Part shown: one piece after another, positions 1-7,351 of the stretch
Position numbering within the stretch: position 1 is the first letter of the stretch
How the letters are laid out: every line of letters starts with the position of its first letter
Program-made: the position numbers and the translations under genes
The notes under the pieces: generated by a model
What the model was told of the DNA's origin: nothing
The model's database searches: none
The model's input: only the letters and a program-made list of their open reading frames with translations
Assembly: GCA_963728845.1 (NCBI GenBank)
Contig: CAVSLS010000055.1
Span: 62,001 to 126,000, forward strand
Source: Bog-473 sp963728845
GTDB lineage: Bacteria > Actinomycetota > Acidimicrobiia > Acidimicrobiales > RAAP-2
Reading direction: 5' to 3'
DNA: 64,000 bases

Positions 1-4
1 TCTT

Positions 5-304
5 TCAATGTGCCTGGGTCGGTGAAGACACCTCCTCGGTCTCGGGCTCGAACTCGTCGAAGCAACCGCACATCATTGCCTGACCAAGGCAGAGGGGGCA
101 CTGTTCGAGATCGCAGCCGTGGTGGTGGACGCCACCCCGAGGCGTGCCGCAGTCTCCGCAACGAGAGGTCGGTTCCGCGATGCGGTATCCCTTCTCGTCA
201 CCCCATCGAATCGGCGCGTAGGCGACGCCGGCGACGATCAACGGTGACTCGCTGCAAGTCGTCCCATGGAACATCTCTTTGCCGCAGAACGCGCACCGTG
301 CCAA
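5..304 (-). CDS. Small zinc-ribbon protein, unknown function
   Basis: A 99-residue protein with several CxxC pairs: CAFC at residue 4, CGDC near 49, CPLC near 69 and CGC near 79, with HHHG between them. This is the layout of a small protein binding one or two zinc ions. There is no signal peptide or membrane segment, so it is probably cytoplasmic. It reads away from the DUF222 remnant on its right and has no operon partner here. The acidic C-terminus (EPETEE) is probably disordered. Function is not recognised; DNA, RNA or protein binding are all possible. Confidence 0.6.
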   Translation of the reverse strand: MARCAFCGKEMFHGTTCSESPLIVAGVAYAPIRWGDEKGYRIAEPTSRCGDCGTPRGGVHHHGCDLEQCPLCLGQAMMCGCFDEFEPETEEVSSPTQAH

Positions 305-450
305 GACGAGATGACCTCCTCTCCGTTCCGACTCTCGTGCACTCGAGGTCTTCGCTCATGGAGAACGGTCTCTCTGCAGTGTGAAGTTGTCCGGTTTGTC
401 GAGATCTTTCTCTCGGTTCCACGGTCGGCATCGTCCGATCGTTCCGACAG

Positions 451-1029
451 GTGTCACAACGCCGTGCTTTCATGTTGGTCGGTATGGGTTCGCTTGGAAC
501 TGGAACCTTGGTGCAGAACGTGGTCGACGCGATCGACCTACTCGTCGACGCCGATGTGAACAGCCTGGCTGACGCCGAGTCGATCAAGCTGCTCGAACGG
601 GAGCTCTGCCGGTTCGAAGCAATCGTGACCAAGGCCGTGGCAGCTTTCGACGCGTCCGGGGAATGGGCGAACGACGGTGCCAAGGGCGCGGCGCCGTGGG
701 TCGCCACCGCCTGTCGGCTGCCGCGGGCCGCCGCCCGTCGCCAAGTCCGCAGGGGAAGGATGATGCGTCATCTCCCGGAAGTGACCGAAGCCTGGGAACG
801 CGGTCACCTCTCCTCCGCCCATCTCGACCTGGTCGCCTCTGTCCGGCGAGAGGGTACCGAAGAGGCGCTTTGTCGGGACGAGCGTCTCTTGGTCCGTCAG
901 GCGAAATCGTTGCGATTCGAACAGTTCGCCCGAGCGGTGGCGTACTGGGACCAGATGGCCGATCCCGACGGGACCGAAGAGGCCGGCCGAGGCTTACAGG
1001 GAGTTTGCCGGGGGAACTGCGTCGGCTAG
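451..1029 (+). pseudogene. Truncated DUF222 (13E12-type) protein
   Basis: About 190 residues matching the N-terminal DUF222 helical domain of actinobacterial '13E12 repeat' proteins, which usually exceed 400 residues and end in an HNH nuclease domain. Recognisable parts are the helix around LLERELCRFEAIVTKAVAAF, the ARRQVRRGRMM stretch, and WERGHLSSAHLDLVASV followed by FARAVAYWDQMADPDG. After residue about 178 the protein leaves the family pattern and stops; no HNH motif (HH..C) follows. The start is uncertain: GTG 451, ATG 472 and ATG 484 are all possible. These proteins are multicopy in actinobacteria and often decay, so this is probably a remnant. Confidence 0.6.
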
Positions 1030-1406
1030 GTGGGATTGCCGTTGCCGTCGATCAGGCGGTGGCTCAGAGCCGAGAGCATCTGATTCGAAGTCAGTTCAAC
1101 GGGAGTTGAACGTGAGGTCGCTCCTGGTACGAGAGCAAAGATGAGCACTCGACCTTGTCGCCGGCGATCGTGAAGGCGACAACCGACATCGAGTCTCGGC
1201 TAACGAAGTGAACAAGTCACGTTCTTCGAGGCCGACTGCCCACACAAATCCGCCCATGATCTGAGAGGGCCTTCGACCCAAAGTGTTGGTGCCCCCGATT
1301 GACGGACCGCATGTTGGTTGGCCCGTGCGTGAAAGTCGGTACGGGGAGACATCTGTCAGATCGCCAGCTTCAGAAGAGATGACCCCGTTCCTGAGAGGAG
1401 GCGCCG
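1030..1406. other. Intergenic stretch without a supported gene
   Basis: 377 bases between the DUF222 remnant and the broken propeller gene. Short open frames occur on both strands, but none has a recognisable domain or a good ribosome binding site. Part may be decayed 3' sequence of the DUF222 gene, but I see no HNH signature. A plausible binding site (GAGAGGAGG) ends just before the ATG at 1407. Confidence 0.4.
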
Positions 1407-3586
1407 ATGAAGAAAAATCGTCGTGAATTGGAATCGCTCTGCTCGGTTTGCTCTCCCCGCAGTTTGGCTCACAGTTGCCGCATCGCGTACCGACTGCATC
1501 AGCCGTCGAGCTGCTCGAACAGACGGCGGCGGGAGCGTCCGCACCCGGATCCGTGGCCTACGTCGCCAACAATGGGGATCGGCACCGTGACCCCGATCGA
1601 CACCGCCACCAACACCGCCGGGACGGCGATCACGGTGGGCAGCGCGTCCGGTCGGCATCGCCATCACCCCCAACGGGCAGACGGCCTACGTCGCCAACAG
1701 TATGGACGCCACCGTGACCCCCATCGACACCGCCACCAACACCGCCGGGACGGCGATCGTGGTGGGAGGTGATCCCGATTACATCGCCATCACCCCAACG
1801 GGGCGACGGCCTATGTCGCCAACGAGATCTCGACGGCACCGTGACCCCCATCGACACCACCACGAACACCGCCGGGACGGCGATCACGGTGGGCAGCGGC
1901 CCGATCGGCATCGCCATCACCCCCGACGGGCAGACGGCCTACGTCGCCAACAATGGTTCGGTGACACCGTGACCCCGATCGACACCGCCACCAACACCGC
2001 CGGGACGGCGATCACGGTGGGGCAGCGAGTCCAGGCGGCATCGCCATCACCCCCGACGGGACAGACGGCCTACGTCGCCAACACGGGTCGAGGCACCGTG
2101 ACCCCCATCGACCACCGCCACCAACACCGCCGGCGACGGCGATCACCGTGGGCGAGTGTTCCCACCGGCATCGCCATCACCCCCAACGGACAGACGGCCT
2201 ACGTCGCCAACAATGGCAGTGGCACCGTGACCCCCATCGACACCGCCACCAACACCGCCGGGACGGCGATCACCGGTGGGGAGTGATCCCCGGGCATCGC
2301 CATCACCCCCAACGGACAGACGGCCTATGTGACCAACGAAGGCTCGGCGCCAGCGTGACCCCCATCGACACCGCCACTAACACCGCCGGCGCCGCCATCA
2401 CCGTCGGGACTGATCCCATACGGCATCGCCATCACCCCCGACCAGGCACCGACTGCTGCGTTTAGCGTGTCGGCCGGTCCTGCCGGCTCGGCCACCTCGT
2501 TCAACGCGCTCGGCATCATCCAGCCCGGTCGGCACCATCGTCTCCTACACCTGGAACTTCGGTGACGGAAGCCCACCGCACTGTGACATCGAGCCCGTCC
2601 ACGACCCACACTTATGCCAAGCCGCGGGCCTTACACGGTCACCTTGACGGTGACCAACTCCCAGGGGACCTCGACCTCTCAGGTTTTTACCGGCCAGACG
2701 GTGTCCAACAACGGGGGGTCACTCGGCCACCACGTCCCAGTCAGTGACGGTTCTATCCCCGGTTCCGACCCCGGTTCCGACCCCGGTTCCGTGCCTCGGG
2801 CTACGACCTCGGTCGGCAGTGACGGCGGGGTCTTCGTCTTCCCCACCACATCGAACAGCTTCTATGGCTCGCTTCCCGGTCTCGGGATCCACGTCCACAA
2901 CATCGTGGGGATGCAGCCCACCAACAACTACCAGGGTTACGACCTCGTCGGCAGTGACGGCGGGGTCTTCGTGTTCCCCACCACGTCCAATGCCTTCTAC
3001 GGTTCGCTTCCCGGGCTCGGGGTGCACCCCGCATACCCCATCGTGGGGATCGCGCCACCGCAAATGACCAGGGCTACTTGTTGGTCGGGGCCGACGGTGG
3101 AGTCTTCGCCTTCGGGAACGCCTCCTACATCAACTCCCTTCCGGGGGAAGGCATTCACGTCAGCGACATCATCGGGATCGCACTCGCTCCCTCCGGAGCC
3201 GGTTATTGGCTGATCGGGGCCAACGGCACCGTGTACCCGATCGGAGGCGTCGCCAACTTCGGCTCAGCCACCGGGACATCGTCGCCGGTCAGCGGCATCG
3301 AATCCACCCCCGACGGTGGGGGGTACTGGATCGTGACCCAGAACGGCACGGTGTACACGTTCGGTGACGCCCACAACATGGTGACCTGCCCAACATCGGC
3401 GTTGCCCCTGTTCGCCCGGTAATCGGCATCGTCCCGACGATCAACCAGAGTGGCTACTGGCTCGTCGGCTCCGACGGCGGGATCTTCGCCTTCCCCAGCT
3501 CAACTCCCTTCGTCGGATCGCTGCCAGGACTGGGCATCTCGGTCAGCGACATTGTGGGGGCCGTGCCAACCAAGGTCAGTGGATGA
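1407..3586 (+). pseudogene. Secreted YVTN-propeller / PKD / DGGVF-repeat surface protein, frameshifted
   Basis: Pieces in all three frames join into one modular extracellular protein. ATG 1407, preceded by GAGAGGAGG, opens MKKNRRE followed, one frame over, by a hydrophobic GIALLGLL segment, a likely signal peptide. Next come about seven 42-residue YVTN-type repeats (VTPIDTATNTAGTAIT..GIAITP.GQTAYVANNG). Around 2500-2700 lies a PKD domain (YTWNFGDGSP, then YTVTLTVTNSQGTST). From about 2800 to 3586 there are five DGGVF.F.....F.GSLPGLG repeats. At least six one-base shifts break the frame, for example GGGG for GGG at about 1574. Probably a cell-surface adhesion or binding protein, intact in the real genome or newly decayed. 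The C-terminal repeat type recurs at 46127-46880. Confidence 0.6.
1587..2440 (+). repeat. Seven tandem about 127-bp repeats encoding YVTN units
   Basis: The sequence GTGACCCC(C/G)ATCGACACC recurs at 1587, 1714, 1841, 1969, 2098, 2227 and 2355. Spacing is 127-129 bases, against 126 expected for a 42-residue unit. Each unit continues with GCCACCAACACCGCC and GCCTACGTCGCCAAC. The one to three extra bases per unit are what break the reading frame. Near-identity between units means recent duplication or strong homogenisation, and it also makes the region easy to misassemble. Confidence 0.85.
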
Positions 3587-3799
3587 TCAGTTCACTTGGC
3601 AGGGCGTGATCATCCCGTGGGGGGAGTACATCTCGACAGAGGTGATCTCGATGTCCTGAGCGACGGCCTCGTGGGCGATGGTTGAGATTCGGGCCCAGGA
3701 ACCCGTCCGTTCGAACTCAAGTGCAGTACGACTGATGATTCGACACTGAATATCAGTTAGGTTCAGTTCTTGGGCTGGATCATTGCCCTCCAACATCAT
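3587..3799 (-). CDS. Small winged-helix-like protein, unknown function
   Basis: A 70-residue protein starting at ATG 3799, with GGAAGGGG about nine bases upstream. Residues about 11-50 (LNLTDIQCRIISRTALEFER, then TGSWARISTIAHEA) have the 'EF..TG.W......A' pattern seen in winged-helix DNA-binding proteins, but the family is not certain. It lies just downstream of the recombinase and HTH peptide on the same strand, inside a stretch with GC lower than the flanks. It may be a cargo or accessory gene of that element. The short length could reflect a truncated C-terminus. Confidence 0.4.
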   Translation of the reverse strand: MMLEGNDPAQELNLTDIQCRIISRTALEFERTGSWARISTIAHEAVAQDIEITSVEMYSPHGMITPCQVN

Positions 3800-3829
3800 T
3801 GCTACCGCCCCTTCCAGTCATAATCACCG

Positions 3830-3952
3830 TCAGGTTGTGAGGTGACGCTAGATCGTCTTCCTGCTCACCCCAGTCGTCTTGGCGATCTCTACGACGGTCA
3901 GCTCCTGGGCGTCGTAAAGCTGCCGGGCCACCTTGATCTTCTGGGACGTCAT
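3830..3952 (-). CDS. Resolvase-type HTH peptide, coupled to the serine recombinase, with an in-frame TAG
   Basis: ATG 3952 overlaps the TGA of the recombinase (ATGA). It opens a 34-residue reading frame containing QLYDAQELTVVEIAKTTGVS, the helix-turn-helix found at the C-terminus of Hin/Tn3-type resolvases (HTH_7). A TAG at 3848-3850 replaces the usual tyrosine of the '..SRKTIYRHL' motif. Five more codons (RHLTT) and TGA at 3830-3832 follow in frame. Either the last residues are lost or TAC/TAT was misread as TAG. The HTH as a separate coupled peptide, rather than a domain of the recombinase, is unusual; it could assist or regulate the recombinase. Confidence 0.55.
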
Positions 3953-4654
3953 GCGGCATCACCCAATCGGTCCAGCACTCGTTTCACCGCCATTGGCTGC
4001 CAGCTGTACCTCCACGCTTGCTTCGATGGCCTTCGGATTCCAGGGTGGAGCAGATTGCCCTAAGGGACGCACCAGATGCACGAAGATCGCAGATGCGCTT
4101 GACGGTGACCTGTTCTTCCTCTAACTCAACAAGGTCTCCGTCTCTCGCTTCATATCCGAACGCTGGCGCACCCGAGGAATACCACCCATCTGAGCCTTTG
4201 CGCCGCCGCCCATTGCGAAGCCGAAGGACAACCATGGACCGCTCGTACTCAGACACAGCACCAAGCACCTGTCGGATCATCTTGCGGCTCGGGTCGTCGG
4301 GATCGTCCGTGAGGTAGCTGGCTTCTGCGGGGCTGGTGGAGAAGACCTCTCCGCCAATCCGGCGAATCTCCGCAAGAATGGTCTCCTGGACGATGAGGTC
4401 ACGGGCCAATCGGTCGAGTCGTGGCACCACGATCCCCTGAGCCGTCCGGCTCGGATGATGTCGAGGGCTTCGGCAAGGCCAGGACGATCTTCCAGTTCCT
4501 TCGCCCCCGAGATCCCCTCGTCGCTGAGGATCGAGGTCAGTCGGTGGCCGTTCGCCTTGCACCAGGCTCGGATCGCCGCCTTCTGCACGTCGAGTCCGAG
4601 GCCGTCCTCAACCTGAGTCGCCGTACTGACCCGAACATAGCCAACGACTTTCAC
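3949..4654 (-). pseudogene. Serine recombinase (resolvase + recombinase domains), two frameshifts
   Basis: GTG 4654 has a textbook AGGAGG six bases upstream. Residues 1-75 (MKVVGYVRVSTATQVEDGLG, then SDEGISGAKELEDRPGL) are the resolvase catalytic domain, with the nucleophilic serine in YVRVS. A one-base shift near 4435 leads to VVPRLDRLARDL, the conserved R..DRLAR helix. SEYERSMVVLRLRNGRR and GAPAFGY begin the recombinase domain. A second shift near 4000 restores WQPMAVKRVLDRLGDAA before TGA 3949. At about 235 residues it is short for a large serine integrase, so it is more likely a resolvase/invertase of a small mobile element. It probably mobilises the lower-GC island at about 3587-6400. 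Confidence 0.75.
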
Positions 4655-4682
4655 CAGAAACCTCCTGACCTGCTGTGTAACA

Positions 4683-4702
4683 GTATCTGAAGATAGTGAT
4701 AC
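4683..4702. promoter_or_regulatory. Inverted repeat in the recombinase leader
   Basis: GTATC at 4683-4687 and GATAC at 4698-4702 form an inverted repeat 29 bases upstream of the recombinase start codon. TATCT-GA-AGATA lies inside it at 4684-4695. The surrounding 40 bases are AT-rich, unlike the rest of the window. It could be a recombination half-site or an operator for the coupled HTH peptide. Binding is inferred from position only. Confidence 0.35.
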
Positions 4703-4937
4703 AATAAAGAGGAGTCATGACTCCCGGTTTGGCGTGGGAGTCGCCAGGGCGGGGGTAGACAAATCAGTTCCGCAAGCCTGCGCAAGGGTGGCTCTCCATG
4801 GTGGACAATTGGGATCATCCAGGGCGATCGCTCTTTCCGACCTATCCCCGGATCGAGAGACGCAACACCTTGACTTGGACTCAGAGGGAAAGATGACCCA
4901 TACCAGTCACTCGGCGGAGGTTCATCGGTCGATGGCA

Positions 4938-5456
4938 TCACGGTGTTCCGAGCAAGGCCATCCACGATGAGGTTGGTGCCTGGTCGGCGATGCATGGAAC
5001 GTTTTGGACTTGGTAATACGTCCCCGGACCTGGAAGATGGTCCTCGGCGATCAAGGGGTCGGAGCTTGAGGTCACGCTGAGGCCAAACGAACACAAGCCT
5101 GGAGCGGGTTGAACCGCAGTCTCGATATCAGTCCCGACGATGTTCACTCCGACGATGGATCGCTTCAATGATGAAGAGGGCACAGCTCTGGCGCCGTCGA
5201 CCCATTGGTACTTGGGGAGCTGCAACGTCGAGTGCGGGCGCACTCAACGAACCAGGCGGCTGTGAAGCTGCAACGCTTGCCGCCGCATCAGCAGTGGTAC
5301 CACCGGATTTCGAACACTTGCGCATGCTTGTTCGAACCCTTGGCCAATGCTGCTGAGGCTTTTGCCGACGGATTGCACCCAGTTGAAAACGATCATCACG
5401 CCGACGTAGCAGACAGCAACAATCACGAGACCACAGGCACAAGGGTCACGACCCAC
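4938..5456 (-). CDS. Unknown protein, paralogue A of a tandem pair, frameshifted
   Basis: Reading from about 5456, the frames carry QSVGKSLSSIGQGFEQA, then (shifted) GGTTADAAASVAASQPPGSL, then (shifted) DIETAVQPAPGLCSFGLSVT, SSSDPLIAEDHL, PGPGTYYQ and CIADQAPTS, ending SWMALLGTP. Each block has a clear counterpart in paralogue B at 5565-6323, so the blocks are coding even though no single frame is intact. The first block is followed by Ala-rich sequence resembling a secretion or linker region. Conserved Cys residues (CSFG, CIADQ) could form a disulfide in an exported protein. No family is recognised. Confidence 0.4.
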
Positions 5457-5564
5457 AACCGGACTCTGTCGGCTCTGGCCGGGGAAATCACCAGGCTCAG
5501 ATGTGACTCTCGACCGGTGCCTTCTTTGAAGTTGCCGTGCATCACACCACCTCCGTCTCTTACA

Positions 5565-6323
5565 TCAAGGAGATCCACGAGAAGCCGTTGATGGGCTACG
5601 AGTGCTGGATGAGTCCCAGGGAACACTCTGAGGCCAGGAAATCCACCCTGAGGTTGGCGCCTGGTCGGCGGCGCATTGAGGGGCGAGGAATACGGACTGG
5701 TAGTAAGTGCCAGGACCCACAAGGCGGTAGTACCTACCAAGACCCAGGAGATGGTCTTCGGTGGTCAAGGGGTCTGTGCTTGAGGTGATGGTGAGGCCAA
5801 AGGAACAATCGCCATCCATGTCTTGGACAGCGGTCTCGATATGTGTCCATGGCGGGTATGCCGAGGATGGGTCGCTTTCCCGAATAGGGAACGTTCGTCG
5901 CACTGTCGACCCACGGATACGTTGTGGAGTCCGGCGTTCAGGCTCGCAACAGGTGAGAGATCCAGCTGGCTGTGAAGCGGCAACGCTTGCAGCTGCATCG
6001 GCAGCTGTACCGCCTAGTTCCATCGATTGCTCCAGACTGTTCGAAGACCTGGCCAAGCCAGTTCAACGTTTTGCCGAGGGACTGCGTAAATGCCCAGAGT
6101 CGTACGCGTGCGACTGAGGACACATCACGACACAACGCCGAGACCGCCAGGCCGTCAGTTTGTTCCGACGTCTATCGGGATCTCCGGGTAGCAAAAGCAG
6201 CAGCGTCTGGACTTCGAGCGAGGTACGCCCTGCCAGACGTTTGCCATGGCTGAGCCCAGCCGCGGCGACAACCGTCATGTCGGAGTCAGAGAGGTTCGTG
6301 TCTCTGTGCCGTATTTTTGCCAC
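5565..6323 (-). CDS. Unknown protein, paralogue B of a tandem pair, frameshifted
   Basis: This follows a canonical promoter at 6331-6359. The conserved blocks are QSLGKTLNWLGQVFEQS, GGTAADAAASVAASQPAGSL, HIETAVQDMDGDCSFGLTIT, SSTDPLTTEDHLLG, GPGTYYQ and CAADQAPTS. Compared with paralogue A it has an inserted near-duplicate (GLGRYYRLV before GPGTYYQ). The frame change between the first two blocks is also present, but by a different offset, in A, which argues for errors or decay rather than a programmed shift. An upstream frame from 6323 may supply the N-terminus. Function unknown; probably cargo of the neighbouring recombinase element. Confidence 0.4.
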
Positions 6324-6330
6324 TCTTCAG

Positions 6331-6359
6331 TTATTACAAATATGACGGAAATATGTCAA
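6331..6359 (-). promoter_or_regulatory. Housekeeping-type promoter, TTGACA-17-TAATAA
   Basis: On the minus strand the -35 is TTGACA (6354-6359) and the -10 is TAATAA (6331-6336), with exactly 17 bases between. It points towards the paralogue pair at 6323-4938. Such a near-consensus promoter in an AT-rich patch stands out from the GC-rich flanks and fits horizontally acquired cargo that is constitutively expressed. Confidence 0.6.
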
Positions 6360-6447
6360 TAGGGTGACGGAATCTCGGAATCAGCTGAGAACATGTGAAA
6401 TCAAGCACGAGGCGGGACTGGAGTGTCCAAGACTGTTATTTGACTGA

Positions 6448-6678
6448 GCGGTTGACGGACTTTCGAGACCGCTGGAGTGGGCCCCACCTGAGTCCGAAGA
6501 ACCGCAAATCACCTACAACATCGCCGCCACCGGCGGGGCGACCCTGTACGGCACCCAGTTCTATGCCCCGCACGCCGGCGACATCTACATCGTGACGTTC
6601 ACCGACGCCAACAAGTCAAAGGGAACGAAAGCCGCCGCGGCCGCCATGGCGTCCTGGCGCTACACGAAGCACGGCTGA
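6448..6678 (+). pseudogene. C-terminal fragment of a probable lipoprotein or secreted protein
   Basis: An open frame without a start codon from the stop at 6445. Its last 60 residues contain ITYNIAATGGATLYGTQFYA, IYIVTFTD and AAAAAMASWRY before TGA 6676. The 'YIVTF....AAMASWR' ending resembles C-termini of exported actinobacterial proteins of about 200 residues (PsbP/LpqN-like), but the family is not certain. The N-terminal part is missing or lies beyond frameshifts. Probably the edge of the gene disrupted by the island to its left. Confidence 0.4.
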
Positions 6679-6694
6679 CCCACAGCTCCGACTC

Positions 6695-6786
6695 CAGACC
6701 GCGGCTCCGGTCGCGGACGCGGACGAGGACGACGGACGCGGACAGGACGTGGACGAGGACGCGGACGACGGACACGGACGCGGAGC
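6695..6786. repeat. Low-complexity GGACG(C/A)-type hexamer tract
   Basis: About 90 bases made of variants of GGACGC, GGACGA and GGACAC between the gene fragment and the cNMP-binding gene. It is partly tandem and imperfect. No gene crosses it. It is prone to slippage and assembly error; no function is apparent. Confidence 0.5.
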
Positions 6787-7218
6787 TCAGTCGGTGTACT
6801 GGGCGTCCGCCTCCGCCAGCCGCGCCGCCACATGTGCCAGCATCTTCACGCCGATCTTCGGCGTCGTCATCAGCATCGAGCGGAACTCTCTCGAGTCGAG
6901 CACGAGCAGGACCATGGGGGTCACCGCGACGACGTCAGCCGTACGCGTGCCACCGCTGAGCAGCGCCAGCTCGCCGAAGTAGCCACCCGCACGGAAGCGT
7001 CGCACCTCCCTCTTGCGCACCCGGCACGAGGCCACCCCGTCGAGCACCAGGAAGAACTCGCGCCCCGGCTCTCCCTGTCGTGTGAGGTAGGCGCCCTCCT
7101 CGACGTCGACGGGCGTCCCGAGCTGGGCGATGGACCTGATCTCGCTCTCGGAGCAATTCGAGAAGAGGGGCACTGCCCGTAGCAGCTCGATCTGCTCTTT
7201 GGGGATGCGCTTGCGCAT
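6787..7218 (-). CDS. Cyclic-nucleotide-binding-domain protein without DNA-binding domain
   Basis: Starting at ATG 7218 (GAGGGAGGG upstream), the protein is 143 residues and is one cNMP-binding/Crp-type beta-roll. LLRAVPLFSNCSESEIRSIA is the N-terminal helix, followed by a beta-roll with GEPGREFFLVLDG, and FRAGGYFGELALLSGGTRTA is the phosphate-binding cassette, where the usual 'GE.al...pRtA' is conserved. It ends without a helix-turn-helix, so it is not itself a Crp-type regulator. It may sense cAMP or another nucleotide, or be a stand-alone regulatory subunit. It lies downstream of the acyl-CoA ligase on the same strand, separated by 133 bases. Confidence 0.75.
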   Translation of the reverse strand: MRKRIPKEQIELLRAVPLFSNCSESEIRSIAQLGTPVDVEEGAYLTRQGEPGREFFLVLDGVASCRVRKREVRRFRAGGYFGELALLSGGTRTADVVAVTPMVLLVLDSREFRSMLMTTPKIGVKMLAHVAARLAEADAQYTD

Positions 7219-7351
7219 GGTGACTGCCCTCCCTCTCGGGCCCGCCATGACCTCGATCGCAGGAGCGTATCTTCATCCCCCGTTGCGGGCCTGGCAAACG
7301 AGCTGCACCCGCCGGAGTCCGCCGGGGTCCGCCGGCTTTCGCCGGTCCCGC

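Noticed and set aside
1587..2440. CRISPR-like regular repeats
   Set aside because: Units are 127 bp, contiguous without variable spacers, and translate to YVTN propeller blades.
4938..6323. Programmed frameshifting in both paralogues at the same place
   Set aside because: The two copies need different offsets (distances of 29 and 28 bases between the same landmarks), and no slippery site is shared.
6690..6790. Hexamer tract as an origin or iteron array
   Set aside because: Units are irregular and GC-rich, with no AT-rich unwinding region or replication gene beside them.
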